A stretch of 64,000 nucleotides of DNA. Source: Charina bottae (Eukaryota; Chordata; Lepidosauria; Squamata; Charinaidae). Of the stretch, positions 32,854-45,589 are shown in pieces (positions within the stretch are counted from its first letter, which is position 1; each line of letters opens with the position of its first letter). Both the position numbers and the translations under genes were made by a program. The stretch covers positions 74,819,355 through 74,883,354 of the forward strand of contig JALMGJ010000003.1 in NCBI GenBank assembly GCA_023362775.1. Reading direction: 5' to 3'. The notes under the pieces are model-generated. The model was given only the letters and a program-made list of their open reading frames with translations, had not been told where the DNA came from and searched no databases.

Positions 32854-33839
32854 TAGTTGCACATCATGGCAGAATCTGCCTCTTATCATCTCTAGGGGAT
32901 ATTTCTGTCCTGGTGTTTTCCCATATAGTTCTTGTTTTCACATTATTTTAACTTGGCAGATGCCCAAATGGGGTGCAGAAGGAGGGGGCAGAAAATTAGC
33001 CTAGAAAAGCCTGCTGCAGTGCCATGACTGGTGGATATTTTACCTGCTGGCTAGTGAGGTGCTGAAAGGGGACAGAAGCCAAGCCAAGAAAACCAATCAC
33101 TGTCTATATAATGACTGGAACACTCACCAGTTGGGACAACGCCATTCCACGGTGACTCGACATAAACAGATCAGGGGCAGAATAGGGACTGGCAATGAGA
33201 ACAGCAAAAGAACTATTATGCCCACATCATTTTGTGGTCACTCAAAAGTAAGTGGATAGTGTAAATTACCTACTAAGCAGAGTAGTTGTAGGGATAAAAT
33301 CCCTTATTTTCCAACTTCTTGAACTGGACTACCTTCTACCTGCTATGTGCCTACCTCTAGCCATACCTTTATTAGCTCTTCTGGAACTTGAATGTTGACT
33401 TTCCTAGACCAATATTTCTCAGCTGTGCATAGCCATAATATTCTAAGTGGGATGCAAGTCAAGTCCTTAAATTCCCCCCATAGGTTGTGTTTACTGATGC
33501 ACAAAACAAGGCAGTGTGTACACTTTTAGCCCACCAAGGAGCTGCTGGACAGCAATCTGCTATTTCTTGCCATCTGCTCCACCTGCTTTGCACATTCTGC
33601 TGGTCCACCAACCACTCCATTCCTAGAGTTTACATGTGATGTCTCAAGAATCAGAAATGCCAACTGAAGTCAGCCTTCTCCTATCTTCATAATATCCAGT
33701 TAATTGAAGAAGTTCAAAGAGAGAATCCAGCTACAGGGGGAAAGGAGAAGGAAATGATAGTGGTGGAACCTTGATGCATCCAAGATTAGCTTCTTCCTAA
33801 CTTGCAGATATGGTGGCTTCTCCATCACTCATTTTCAAT
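32854..33839. other. Unique DNA, nothing recognised
   Basis: No supported coding region or repeat. Confidence 0.4.
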
Positions 33840-34584
33840 GGGAATGACTCTTTTTTTTTAATAAAGAACTTTATTAGTTTTCAAAGTATAGCTAAAATAC
33901 AAAATAGAAAATACAGAAAAGCTAGAAAAGCTAGAAAATAGAACTAAAGCAAAAAGAAAAAGATATAAAAGTGCAAATAGAAAGCAAAAACGGAAAGGTG
34001 ACTTCCAACTTCTCCAATACAGATATAGATAAATTTACAAATATAATCTCTTACCATTAATTAACCCATAGTAACATTATTTCTATGAAGACAAACCATT
34101 TAATCATTAAAACCCAAAGTCAAAACTTCATTTTTTTCCACCTCAAGCAAATAAGCTAGAACTGGTTGCCAAGCAGATATAAATCCAGAAATGGAGTGTT
34201 CTCTAATTAATACTGTTAATTTAGCCATTTGGGCCAGATCCATTAATTTAACAATCCAATCTTCAACCATAGGTATCTGTGGATCTTTCCATCGCTGTGC
34301 ATATAAAAGTTTTGCAGCTGTGATCATATATAAAAGCAAAACACCATATTTTTTCTCCAACTCCTTCTCCATCAGTCCCAAAAGGAACAGTTTTGGCTTT
34401 TTTTGTATGTTCATTTTTAAAATCTTTTGGATAATAATACATATTTGATCCCAAGATTTTTTGGCCTTCTCACAAGTCTATCAGAGATGATAAAAGGCTC
34501 CTTCTACCTGTGAACACTTCCAACAAACATTTGTTACACCATTATACATTTCTGATAATTTATCAGGAGTTAAATACCAACGAC

Positions 34585-36660
34585 AGAATGCTTTCAGTTC
34601 GAATCCAAGGCAAACCATTCAACATCACAGTGATCCAAGTCTATGCCCCAACCACTGATGCCAAAGAAGCTGAAGTTGACCGGTTCTATGAAGACCTACA
34701 ACACCTTCTAGAACTAACACCAAAAAAAGATGTCCTTTTCATCATAGGGGACTGGAATGCTAAGGTAGGAAGTCAAAAAATAACCGGAATAACAGGCAAG
34801 TTCGGCCTCGGAGTACAAAATGAAGCAGGGCAAAGGCTAATAGAGTTTTGTCAAGAGAACACGCTGGTCATAGCAAACACTCTTTTCCAACAACACAAGA
34901 GACGACTCTACACATGGACATCACCAGATGGTCAATACCGAAATCAGATTGATTATATACTTTGCAGCCAAAGATGGAGAAGCTCTATACAATCAGCAAA
35001 AACAAGACCTGGAGCTGACTGTGGCTCAGATCATGAGCTTCTTATTGCAAAATTTAGGCTTAAATTGAAGAACGTAGAGAAAACCACTAGACCAATCAGG
35101 TATGACCTAAATCATATCCCTTATGAATATACAGTGGAGGTGAGGAATAGATTTAAAGGATTAGATCTGGTAGACAGAGTGCCTGAAGAACTATGGATGG
35201 AGGTTCGTAACATTGTACAGGAGGCAGCAGCTAAAACCATCCCAAAGAAAAAGAAATGCAAGAAAGCAAAGTGGCTGACTGATGAGGCTTTACAAATAGC
35301 TGAGGAAAGAAGGGAAGCAAAAGGCAAGGGAGAAAGGGAAAGATATAAACAACTGAATGCAGAATTCCAGAGAATAGCAAGGAGAGATAAGAAGGCCTTC
35401 TTAAATGAACAATGCAAAGAAATCGAGGAAAACAATAGAATGGGGAAGACTAGAGATCTCTTCAAGAAAATCGGAGATATCAAGGGAACGTTTTGTGCAA
35501 AGATGGGCATGATAAAGGACAAAAAAGGCAGGGACCTAACAGAAGCAGAAGAGATTAAGAAGAGGTGGCAAGAATACACAGAAGAACTATACAAGAAAGA
35601 TCTTAATATCCCTGATAAATACGATGGTGTGGTCACTGACCTTGAGCCGGACATCCTAGAGAGTGAAGTCAAGTGGGCCTTAGGAAGCATTACTAACAAC
35701 AAAGCTAGCGGAGAAGACAGTATCCCAGCTGAGCTATTTAAAATCCTAAAAGATGATGCTGTTAAAGTGCTGCACTCAATATGCCAACAAATTTGGAAAA
35801 CTCAACAGTGGCCACAGGATTGGAAAAGGTCAGTTTACGTTCCAATTCCAAAGAAAGGCAATGCCAAAGAATGTTCAAACTACCGTACAATTGCGCTCAT
35901 TTCACATGCCAGCAAGGTTATGCTCAAAATCCTACAAGCTAGGCTTCAGCAGCATGTGAACCGAGAACTACCAGAAGTGCAAGCTGGGTTTCGAAGAGGC
36001 AGAGGAACTAGAGATCAGATTGCCAACATTCGCTGGATCATGGAAAAAGCAAGAGAGTTCCAGAAAAACATCTACTTCTGCTTCATTGACTACGCTAAAG
36101 CCTTTGATTGTGTGGATCACAACAAACTGTGGCAAAGTCTTAAAGAGATGGTAGTACCAGACCACCTTACCTGTCTCCTGAGAAACCTGTATGTGGGTCA
36201 AGAAGCAACAGTTAGAACCGGACATGGAACAACCGACTGGTTCAAAATTGGGAAAGGAGTACGACAAGGCTGTATATTATCACCCTGCTTATTTAACTTA
36301 TATGCAGAGTACATCATGAGAAATGCCGGGCTGGATGAATCACAAGCCGGAGTTAAGATTGCCGGGAAAAATATCAACAACCTCAGATATGCAGACGATA
36401 CCACCCTAATGGCAGAAAGTGAAGAGGAACTAAAGAGCCTCTTGATGAGGGTGAAAGAGGAGAGTGCAAAAGCTGGCTTGAAACTCAACATTAAAAAAAC
36501 CCAGATCATGGCATCTGGTCCCATCACTTCCTGGCAAATAGAAGGGGAAAAAATGGAAGCAGTGACAGATTTTATTTTCTTGGGCTCCAAGATCACCGCA
36601 GACGGTGACTGCAGCCATGAAATTAAAAGACGCTTGCTCCTTGGAAGAAAAGCTATGGCA
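34585..36660 (+). pseudogene. BovB ORF2: endonuclease and reverse transcriptase, interrupted
   Basis: Open without a stop for about 690 codons. Endonuclease blocks: VIQVYAPTTDA, GDWNAKVG (34747-34770), the IDYILCSQRW block and GSDHELL (35020-35040). RT blocks: NYRTIALISHASKVMLK, FRRGRGTRDQ, DYAKAFDCVDH (36088-36120, catalytic D), GVRQGCILSPCLFNLYAEYI and YADDTTLM (36388-36411, catalytic DD). Coding stops only because of the insertion at 36661. The first 25 codons of the open frame (from 34510) are antisense L1 and not BovB. The N-terminal endonuclease residues are lost by 5' truncation. Confidence 0.92.
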
Positions 36661-38925
36661 CTCCAGGCTTGGCTGCCAGCTCGACCAGTCAGATTTCTCA
36701 GAGAAGCTGACTGAATTTCCCTTGCTTGCGTGGATTGCAGAAGTTGTGGTCCACTGAAGTTTTTTTTTCCCCTGGAGAAGGGGAGACCAGAAGATTACTC
36801 GTGGGGCCATTGGGATTGCCTACCCTTGTTTTTTCTGTAGTTTTCCACCGCGGAAGGAACAGGGTAAGTGCAAGGCAATGGCCGAGATATATCAGGCTCT
36901 CGCAGGGGAAACAAGTCTCTTTGAAGAGACACAAGAGCGCCCAGCCGCTTTTAGATCACTTTAGGAATGTTTTTTTTTAGATTAAAATATTTTTGAAATC
37001 TAAGATCGATTTTTTGGACTTTGTTGAAAATGTTGGCTAACTTTGTGCTTTCTTTGCTATAACTGATTTTGGTGGAAGTTTGATGGACTCTATATTTGCA
37101 ACATAATGAAACGTCTGCATTTTTTTTTTTTACTTCTCTTTTGTATTAGAGGGATTTAAGAGACTCTGTTTGTAATTCTTCGCTTGATAAACTAAATGAC
37201 TATTCATTTTTTGAGAAACTCTTTGTTTGGATTAAGCAGCTTGCAGCTTGAAGAACGAAAGCTCGCAGTTTGAAGAATAAAAACACAGGGTAACGTGTTT
37301 TTTTCCTTGTCGTCTTTTTCTACATCCTCCCTGGTTGGATTTTGCTTCATTTGGAATATATTTTTTATTTCTCCTTCTATAAACTGTTTAAAATATTATT
37401 CTCTCCTGTATTTTGGATTATTGGAACTTTCTTTTTTCTTTTGACTTTAAAAAAAAAAAACAACAACAACGACGTTCTGCTTAATAGATTCTGCTGGTAG
37501 TATTCCATGGACAGATTACATGATTATTGTTTTGACTAGAAGGGTTGTTGTTTTAATTTGAAGGACACAGGAAAGATGGCTTTCCAACTTGTACCTGAGG
37601 AGCTCAGAAGAGAGATTACTGAGGCTTTTTCAAATATTCAAAGGTCGTTGGAATTACTGTTCGTAACTCTGCAAAACAGAGAGAAAGAACAGAGAACAGA
37701 AACGGAGACAGAAAGGAAACATGTTTTTCAAGTGGAGGAGAAACAGAAGGAGGAAATTTTGAGTATATTAGTTCAGAAGAACATTCTGAAGGCTTTACAC
37801 TACAATCTTGGTATAGATATGTTGTGGCAGTGGAGACAGAGTGAAAATATGGGTGCACAGTTGGATGGATGTTGTGAAATATGTGGAAAGGGAGAGAAGG
37901 TTGCTCTGATATTCTATATGAGATATAGAAAAGAGCAGGCTGTATATTGCGAATCTCCCACAGTGTATTGTGATTTTGGCATAACCTAAACAGAAGATAT
38001 GAGAAACTGTATGGATATAAAGGTTAATGAAAAAATATGGACTTGAATTGTTATGAGAAATTGTATGGATATATAAAAAGTGATATTCTAAATGTAAGAT
38101 GCTAAATACAAACACAAGTTGATATTATAGAATATTGTTTTCCTTAGAGATATATTTATGAGAAGATAATGATATGATGGAATTAGAATGATGGTTACTA
38201 CAGGATGATATATATCATTATGTATTGTATGAATATTATAAGAATTGATATATTAGCTATTAGGTTAAGTGATATGATAGATTATGCATTTAGTTTAAAT
38301 GGACACTACTACAAGGAATGGAAATTACAGATGGATAATTGAGATTCAAGAATTCCTTTTTTATAGAGATATATATATATATTAGAATTAAATTATAGAA
38401 ATATATATGTATGAACACTATAAGAATTGCTAAATTATGTATTAAGTTACATAACATGTTAGGTTATGAGTCATAATATGAATAGAATATATTGTAGTTT
38501 ATTAGAAGTAAATAAGGCTTTTATTTGTTATACTAATTGGTCTTTATTGAAGATATAAATATGTAGTAATGAACATTCAACATTTAACTACTACTTCAAG
38601 GAGTGGAAGCCAAAGATGGATTATTGGGAGACAGTAAGATGAAGGTTAGAAGATTGGATTAAAGAAATCAAAAGGCATATGACAAAGAAAAGTTCCTGTA
38701 TACTGTATGAAGGACTAACATTTAAAATCAATTGTTGTACTTTAAGTTCAAAGATAGATTGGAGGACATCTATTTTCTATATTTTCTTTGCTTATTATTT
38801 CTTGACTTCACTTTTTCTTTATCTTTTTCTTATTTTGTATTTCTGTTTCTATTTCTTTTTCTACTTTAAATTTTATTATGTATTGTAAAACTTAATAAAA
38901 TTTAATAAAAAAAAAAAAAAAAAAA
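36661..38925 (+). mobile_element. L1-derived non-autonomous element inside the BovB
   Basis: The 17-bp duplication GAAGAAAAGCTATGGCA (36644-36660 and 38926-38942) flanks it and the 3' end is CTTAATAAAA plus a poly(A) of about 18, so it is a textbook L1-type insertion. It has a 900-bp 5' region, an ORF1-like start (37576), then AT-rich text with diverged internal repeats, and a C/T-rich 3' end. No reverse transcriptase is present. It starts cleanly with no homology to BovB. It is probably an internally deleted L1 moved by L1 enzymes in trans. Confidence 0.85.
37576..37989 (+). pseudogene. ORF1-like coding start of the L1-derived element
   Basis: ATG at 37576 in a good context (A at -3, G at +4). 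Encodes MAFQLVPEELRREI, then a glutamate/arginine-rich helix (EKEQRTETETERK) typical of the L1 ORF1 coiled coil. After about residue 75 the text changes to LWQWRQSENMGAQLDGCC and ends at residue 137, without the RRM and C-terminal domain of L1 ORF1. It is truncated relative to the usual length of L1 ORF1 and cannot supply the full chaperone. Confidence 0.55.
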
Positions 38926-38942
38926 GAAGAAAAGCTATGGCA

Positions 38943-39428
38943 AACCTAGACAGCATATTAAAAAGCAGAGACATCACCTTGCCGACAAAGGTCCGTATAG
39001 TTAAAGCTATGGTTTTTCCAGTAGCAATGTATGGCTGTGAGAGTTGGACCATAAGGAAGGCTGAGCGCCGAAGAATTGATGCTTTCGAGCTGTGGTGCTG
39101 GAGAAGACTCTTGAGAGTCCCTTGGACTGCAAGGAGGTCAAACCAGTCAATCCTAAAGGAAATCAACCCTGACTGCTCATTGGAAGGACAGATGCTGAAG
39201 CTGAAGCTCAAATACTTTGGCCACCTAATGAGAAGAGAGGACTCACTGGAAAAGACCCTGATGCTGGGAAAGACTGAGGGCAAAAGGAGAAGGGGACTGC
39301 AGAGGATGAGATGGTTAGATAGCATCACCGATGTAATGAACATGAATTTGAGTAAACTCCGGGAGACAGTGGAGGACAGGAAGGCCTGGCGTGCTATGGT
39401 CCATGAGGTCACGAAGAGTCGGACATGA
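38943..39428 (+). pseudogene. BovB ORF2 C-terminus, downstream of the insertion
   Basis: Continues in the same frame as the part ending at 36660: NLDSILKSRDITLPTKVR, MYGCESWTIRKAERRRID, WTARRSNQSILKEI, ending KSRT before TGA. No stop or shift is seen, so the BovB frame was uninterrupted from its 5' truncation onward when the inner element arrived. The (CAACAA)n 3' end follows at 39440-39455. Confidence 0.9.
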
Positions 39429-40774
39429 CTGAACGACTGAACAACAACAACAACAAAATACCAACGATACATCATCTTACAAAAATTCTCTTTTAAATTA
39501 TAATTCAAGGTGAATTTCAAACCTTTGTTCCACATGTTTTCCCATTGCTCCAACATATTATATCCAAAATTCTTGGCCCATTTAATAATGCATTCTTTAA
39601 CCTGTTCATCTTCCAAATTCATCTGTAACAACATTTTATACATTTTGGTAATAACATGTTCATCATTAATACAAAGTTCCATTTCAAACTGAGTAGTTTC
39701 ATTAACAAATTTATAATTTTTCTTATGCACCTTAAACAGTTCTAACAATTGCAAATATGTAAACCAATGACATGTAAAACCTTCCAACTGTAACATTTCC
39801 CTTGTTTTAAACTTTGGTTCACTCTCTTCAAAATTTAACAAATCTTTATACTTTAACCAACTTACTTCTCCCATATTTTCTCTTCTGACAAATGCTTCTT
39901 GAGGTGACAACCATAATGGTACATTAGGAGACAATCTTACCTTATATTTATTCCAGATCCTTAATATGGCACTCCTAACAAAATGATTTTTAAAATCTTT
40001 AGTAACTTTAACTTTATCATACCACAAATAGGAGTGCCACCCGAATCTTAATTCATGTCCTTCAAGTTGTAATAATTTCTTATTCTTCAAAGTGATCCAT
40101 TCCTTCATCCAAAGCAAACAACAAGCATCAAAATACAATTTTAAATTAGGCAAGCCCAAACCTCCTCATTCTTTAGCATCTTGTAGCAATTTATATTTAA
40201 TTCTTGGTTTCTTGCCTTGCCAAACAAATTTCAAAATATCTTTCTGCCATTCTTTAAATGGTAAATCTGTCATCAAAATCTGTAAAGTCTGAAAAAGAAA
40301 CAACATCCTGGGCAAAACATTCATCTTAATCACAGATATTCTTCCCATAAGAGACAATTGTAATTTTCCCCATCTTAACAAATCTTTTTTCACATCATTC
40401 CAAATTTTTACATAATTATTTTTAAACAACATACTATTTTTATTTGACAGAATCACTCCCAGATATCTAACCTTTTTTTTTAATCTTAAAACCCGTCTTA
40501 CCCAACAGTAGTTCTTGGTCAGACATGGTCATATTTTTAATTAACATTTTTGGGAATGACTCAATGGGTCTTCTTTTCGTTACCTCTTCTTGCTTCTTTC
40601 AGGTCTCCTGAAAGGTCTCCTCTACCTTTTTCTCCCATTCAAGGAAAATGTTGTCAAGTTATTTATCTGGCAAATATGGATAAGTGGGTGGGGAGAGTCT
40701 TAGAATGCCCTAGAAACCGGCCATGTTTTGGCTCAAACCTGCTCAGAAGTAAATCTACCAGATTTCAGGATGAT

Positions 40775-40850
40775 TTTATTTATTTATTTATTATTCAAAT
40801 TTATATGACCACCCATCTCCCCCAACGGGGGACTCTGGGCGGCTTACAAT
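40775..40850 (-). mobile_element. L2 3' end, short
   Basis: (ATTT)n followed by CACCCATCTCCCC and GGGGGACTCTGGGCGG, the hairpin seen at other L2 ends. Only the last 80 bp. Confidence 0.7.
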
Positions 40851-41685
40851 AAAAGGGATTTTGTCTCCTACTGTATAAGGGTTCACATGGCTCCCACCAT
40901 GATGATGATGATAGCAATAACAGTTGTGATTAAAAGTAATTAAAATATATCTGTCTGAGAATGCATAAATGTCCTTGGAAAAAGTTTTCTATTGGTTTCA
41001 TGATGAGATCCGGATTTTTAGATGCAGTGACTGTTGAGACATAAGATGTAGAAGGTTGAGAACCAATGGCATAGATGATATATTCACTCATATTCTCCCA
41101 ACTGACAGACTGTTAGCCTTTCAAGGTAGGCCAGGTCAGGAAACAGATCCTCAAGAATGACTGGAACTCTTATTTTACTCATATAGGCAATAGTAACAGA
41201 ACCTTGAAAGCCTGACAGCATTTTCCCTCCCTCCCTCTTATACCCAAGACACTTAAGACAGAATCAATTTAAGTTTAATTCTAATATTTTCTTCTTGACC
41301 TGGACTTAAATAAGGTTTTTTAGCAGCCGTCACATAGTTTCTCCAAGGTCATCTCTGTGGTTGCTTACACAGATAGAATGCTGGATCCTGTTTGCACTCT
41401 GACATTAGGTAATAAAGCCACTGGTGAGCAAAAAAATAAGTACATTTTACTGGAATAAAGTAGATTCCATTACATGAAGGGACCCACTTTTCATCGTTTA
41501 TTTCCACACATATACACTTCTATTTCATGGTGAGGATCCGGACTGAATAAAAAGTGAATGTTGTACATTGAGGTGGTTTGGTCAAATGGAGAGAATGAAT
41601 GAGGATCAAATTACAAAATAAATATATGAAGGAAGAATGAATATCTTAAGAGAAAGGGGAAGTCCAAGGAAGTAGTGATGGGATA
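40851..41685. other. Unique DNA, nothing recognised
   Basis: No known motif or repeat edge. Confidence 0.4.
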
Positions 41686-41845
41686 TGTCTATGAAGGTTC
41701 TCAGTCATCCAGGTGGAATTGTCTGTAGCTTGAATCATGTCAACTGGATTTCTATTTTCTCAGTGGAAACGTTTTGCTCCTTATCCAAGGAGCTTCTTCA
41801 GTCTGAGCAAAGTTAGAAGGGAATCCTAAATATGTTTCTAGGTAG
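41686..41845 (-). mobile_element. Dispersed repeat with hammerhead-like core, copy 1
   Basis: About 160 bp nearly identical in reverse complement to 57002-57165. On the minus strand it contains CTGAAGA, a 7-bp stem GCTCCTT/AAGGAGC with loop GGAT, then AAAACG. This is the arrangement of a hammerhead ribozyme core, except that GAAA is AAAA. Such sequences occur in Penelope-like elements, but no coding region is present here. Confidence 0.5.
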
Positions 41846-42325
41846 CTGTGTCTATGGAATGTAATGTGTCTAGATAAATGGAATGTAATGTGTCTAGGTG
41901 TACTGTGTGTAGTGATGGCATGGAGTTGATGGGATTCCAAAAAGAGAGAGGTGAGAGGTTTAAAGAACAAAAGGCAATCTACAGAGCAATGGAAGCAAGG
42001 ATAGTTGGGAAGGACAGAAAGGTATAGAGAGGTACAGTATAGTGAATGGCATTAGTATAACCTTGAGCTGTATTTCCTTGTCTTGTATCATGCCCTTGAT
42101 TCCTTTGGCTTACTAATCCCAAAGGGAAACAGCATGTTGGGTACATGCGGCCTGGTTGGCACCACATGCCAATCATCCATAATGTGATTGTTTGAGTTTG
42201 GCTTATTTGATTGTATGAACCCAATGGTTTGTAAATGTAAACCATGATTTATAGCAGGAATGGGCAATTCTTTGTTGGCTAGGAGCCCCACGTTACACTT
42301 TTAGCTAACTCAAGAACTACAGTGG
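41846..42325. other. Unique DNA with a short direct repeat
   Basis: TGGAATGTAATGTGTCTAG occurs twice around 41855-41900. Around 42140-42245 is text resembling 30980-31095. No gene. Confidence 0.4.
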
Positions 42326-42640
42326 ATGGAACTCCCCCCGAGATCCAGCAAGCTCCTACCCTCCTGGCCTTCCGAAAAGCCTTAAAGACCTGGTTTTTCC
42401 CACAAGCATTGGGGTTGTGTGGGGCTAGAGCCCAGAAAAGTTTCTTGTGGATGTGTGGGGATGGGTTGTGTGGGGGGCACCAGGAGGTTCTGTGTTCTTC
42501 GGGGGGGGGGTATTTTTTACTTCCTTTTTATTGTTTTTACTGTTGCTTGTAAGCCACCCAGGGATATTTTGCATAAGATAGGTCTGTATCTGTGTATACA
42601 TACATACGTACGTACATATAAACAAACAAACAAAACAGGG
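42326..42640 (+). mobile_element. L2 LINE 3' fragment
   Basis: The plus strand encodes PPEIQQAPTLLAFRKALKTWFF, the L2 C-terminal block, followed by a decayed 3' hairpin (GTAAGCCACCCAGGGATA) and a (CATA)/(TACG) microsatellite tail. No target duplication identified. Confidence 0.75.
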
Positions 42641-44982
42641 CTGATCATCAGGATTATTCTTTTTGTCTGTTTCTTTTTAATGGGTGGAAGAATTAAGATT
42701 CTCTTAAAAGAAACTATTTTAGGGCTTACATTACACTTTTATATATTTCCCATTTCTAAATATCAGGCTTGCTAATAACATTGCTAATTATTGGTGTTCA
42801 TGATTGAAGGAGTTGAGTCCTCTGCAAAAAAAGGAGTTGGAGGCTGCATACAGCCCTAGGGACATAAATTGCCCATCTGATTTATGGCCTAGCATATTAT
42901 GTGAACCTAGGGAAATGTATTTTAAACAATAAAACATGATTAAGGAATTTATGGTTTCGTACAATGTGTTGACCTGTTCTAGTAAAATCAAATTATTTGT
43001 CTCTCTTGAAAAATGGAAGGGATGATAGGATTTGAGGTCTATAGGAAGCTCATAAGAATTGCAACAAGATTCTTCAATGTCTGAGACAAAGTTTGCAATT
43101 TATGATGGGTACAGGCTATGGAGCAATAGGTGGTGCAGTCACAGTGGATTCTTCAGCACACTGTGGCAATGCTCATTCATAGACAATTTCAGAAGCCAAA
43201 TTTACTCCTCTGTGCTACAGTTCCCTTGGCACTCATTCCAGGATGCTCTGCTTTATTGACAGCCTGAAAAATTCTCATCAAGAATTTGAATCTGAGTACT
43301 ATTCCTGCTGTGAAAGAAAAGTGCACTCCATGAATATCTTTGAGAGATGCAAGAAAAAACACAAACAGGACACTTTGTTTTCCTTGTATTTGAAGACTCA
43401 TTTCAGGTCCAGCTCAAGAGATATTTGAGAAATTCAGACCAAGTGTTACAAATTAATTCATGAGTATCCTTTCCCAACCCAGAGCACTCCATGCTGGCGA
43501 GGAATTCTGGGAGTCATAAGCCCAGTACTTATGGAGTCTAACAGGTTTGAGAAGGCCAGTCTAGAGATGTGATATTCAATTATTTCATAGCATCACTGTG
43601 GAAAGGGGCAATGCCATAAAAGAGAGATGGCAAGACTGATTCTGCTAATAAGCCTTTGTGTGCCACTCTCCAAAACCAAGCTGCTAATTTTGCTACTTAT
43701 AGCTCAAAAATATGCCATCTTCAGTGGAATATCTGTGCTTTGTAAGACTAAAGTGAGAAACATCTGTATGTAGCACTACATTCAAATCCTCAGAATCATT
43801 TTTGCATTATTAGTTTAGGAAATGGTTTCAAAATAAAACAACAACAAAAGCAACACTTGAGAATGGAGAGTGGAGGCTATCCAGCTTGCTAGGCCACACA
43901 ATGCTAACCTATATACTGATGACCTGAGGAGAACAGTAAGGTAATTCTTACTTTGTTATATATTATCTATTTATCTATTCCTAAAAAAAACTGATCATAA
44001 ATCACAGTACCATCAGTCATCTGTTGGATGCTCTTGTGCTAACAGCACACACCATAGTCATTCTACGGGAAAACATCTGTTTAATAATTTATGCATCTGA
44101 ACTCTTCTCTTCCAAAGTTTATTCCTACATATAATTAAATATAAACCACTGAGATAAAAATCAACTTTCCCAGAATAGTAATTCTTACTGTTAGGTAACC
44201 TCATGAATGACGTTTAAGAATACTCCCATCCACTGATATCAAATCCTGACGGCCAAGGCATATGACATGCCAGGATGAGCTCAGCTTCCTATCCATTTCT
44301 AATGTAGCTTCTGTAGGACACATGAACATGCATAGGGTGTGAAATATGGGGCATTTTGCATCAACCCTACTCCTGAAAATGATTTTTTTTAAAGTCCACT
44401 TTTTATCAAGGAGCCTTTTTTAAATCATGAAGAACCGCATATATTAAAATCAAGGTCCTGATCTTGCTCATTCATTGTTATTCTCTGAGCTTACAGCCCA
44501 TATATCCCTCATGTGCTTTAATAAGGGTTCTTAACACTATCCATCCATGCAAAATCAGCAGCATAACTGATAGGAAAATTGCTATAGCTTTATTCTAGAT
44601 TTCCCATACCACTTTAGAGATACTAGCTTTGCTCCCAAACTGTAAAGGCCATTGCACTGGACTAGGACTTTGGCAGATTTGAAACATATGGCTGACATTT
44701 GTATAGGAAGATTCTTTCTATAAAAGGAAGGCTAATACTGACTTTTCATTCTTTCCTGAAACTCCTGTTTCACTGAAAAGACTAGCTTTCTTTTACTGCA
44801 AAATCAGAATGGAGTTGCAGCACAGCAACTGGTGGGACTAAACAGTATGAAGATATTCACAAAACCTCTTGCTGTTATTATTTAATTTAGAGAAATTAGT
44901 AATACAAGGGAAACTGGCCTATGGTTTTATTGCTTTCCTAAGTCTTTTCTTTAATCACCCAGAGTTTCTATCTTATAGCACT
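42641..44982. other. Mostly unique DNA
   Basis: Contains a possible MITE scrap (GAGGAATTCTGGGAG near 43500, as in the 31747 element) and no supported gene. Confidence 0.4.
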
Positions 44983-44990
44983 GTCTACAA

Positions 44991-45249
44991 CAGAGCTTTC
45001 CAAACTTTTCATGTTGGTGACACACTTTTTAGACATGCATCATTTCGTGACACACTCTTACAGCAGGGCACAAGGCAGGCACTAGGACCTGCGCAGAATC
45101 ACAGCAGGTTTGGAGGCAGCAAGGCACAAGGCAGGCACTAGGACCTGCATGGAATCCTGGCAGGGCTCGGAGGCAACAGCAGCCGCGACACACCCAGACA
45201 CTGCAGCCGACAAACTAACGTGTCCCGACACACAGTTTATTAAGCTCTG
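44991..45249. mobile_element. hAT-type element, family H1, copy 2
   Basis: Inverted orientation relative to copy 1 at 32014. The exact duplication GTCTACAA lies at 44983-44990 and 45250-45257. Ends CAGAGCTTTCCAAAC and the complement of CAGAGCTTAATAAAC. Confidence 0.87.
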
Positions 45250-45589
45250 GTCTACAAAGACTGAAAAAAGACATGCAAATTCCTTGTTAGCACAGTTAGG
45301 CAAAATCCAAAAATAATAAAGCCAAACTATTACACTGATTTAAATATAATCATGAACACCTCAAATGTATCACTATATAGTCAGATTTTTCTATTGTCCC
45401 ACTTGATCGTTACATATGAACTATTAGCATACCAACAATCCATGACGAGTATGCACTGTATTACTGTGCTAGCTTTACACAGATTGGTTTTCATTTAAAA
45501 TATCTCTAGATTGCCTTTTAGAGCAGAAAAATCATTTAAAGTCAGTTTATTGCAATAAAATCATAATCATAAAAATAGTATACCATCAG

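Larger units (their letters stand above)
34584..39455 (+). mobile_element. BovB LINE inserted in the L1
   Basis: The 12-bp duplication AAATACCAACGA (34572-34583 and 39456-39467) defines it. It lacks the first part of the endonuclease but is otherwise complete to the (CAA)n 3' end. Its net length without the internal insertion is about 2.6 kb. BovB is an RTE-clade LINE that is abundant in squamates and known for horizontal transfer to ruminants. Confidence 0.92.
33851..40551 (-). mobile_element. 5'-truncated L1, outer shell of a triple nest
   Basis: The duplication GGGAATGACTC (33840-33850 and 40552-40562) encloses an L1 whose poly(A) tail is the T run at 33851. Its ORF2 C-terminal text is split: 40456-39468 on the right and 34571-34100 on the left of the BovB insertion. 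Without the insertion it is about 1.8 kb. Motifs include GRISVIKMNVLPRMLFLFQ, FVWQGKKPRIKYK and LPNLKLYFDACCL. One in-frame TGA (40168-40166) stands where CGA (Arg) is expected, a CpG decay. Confidence 0.88.

Noticed and set aside
35121..36596. Minus-strand frames over the BovB ORF
   Set aside because: Antisense shadows of the BovB coding sequence.
38876..40159. A 427-codon minus-strand open frame
   Set aside because: Its first part is genuine L1 ORF2, but the rest is the antisense strand of the BovB copy, joined by the nested insertion. It is not a single protein.
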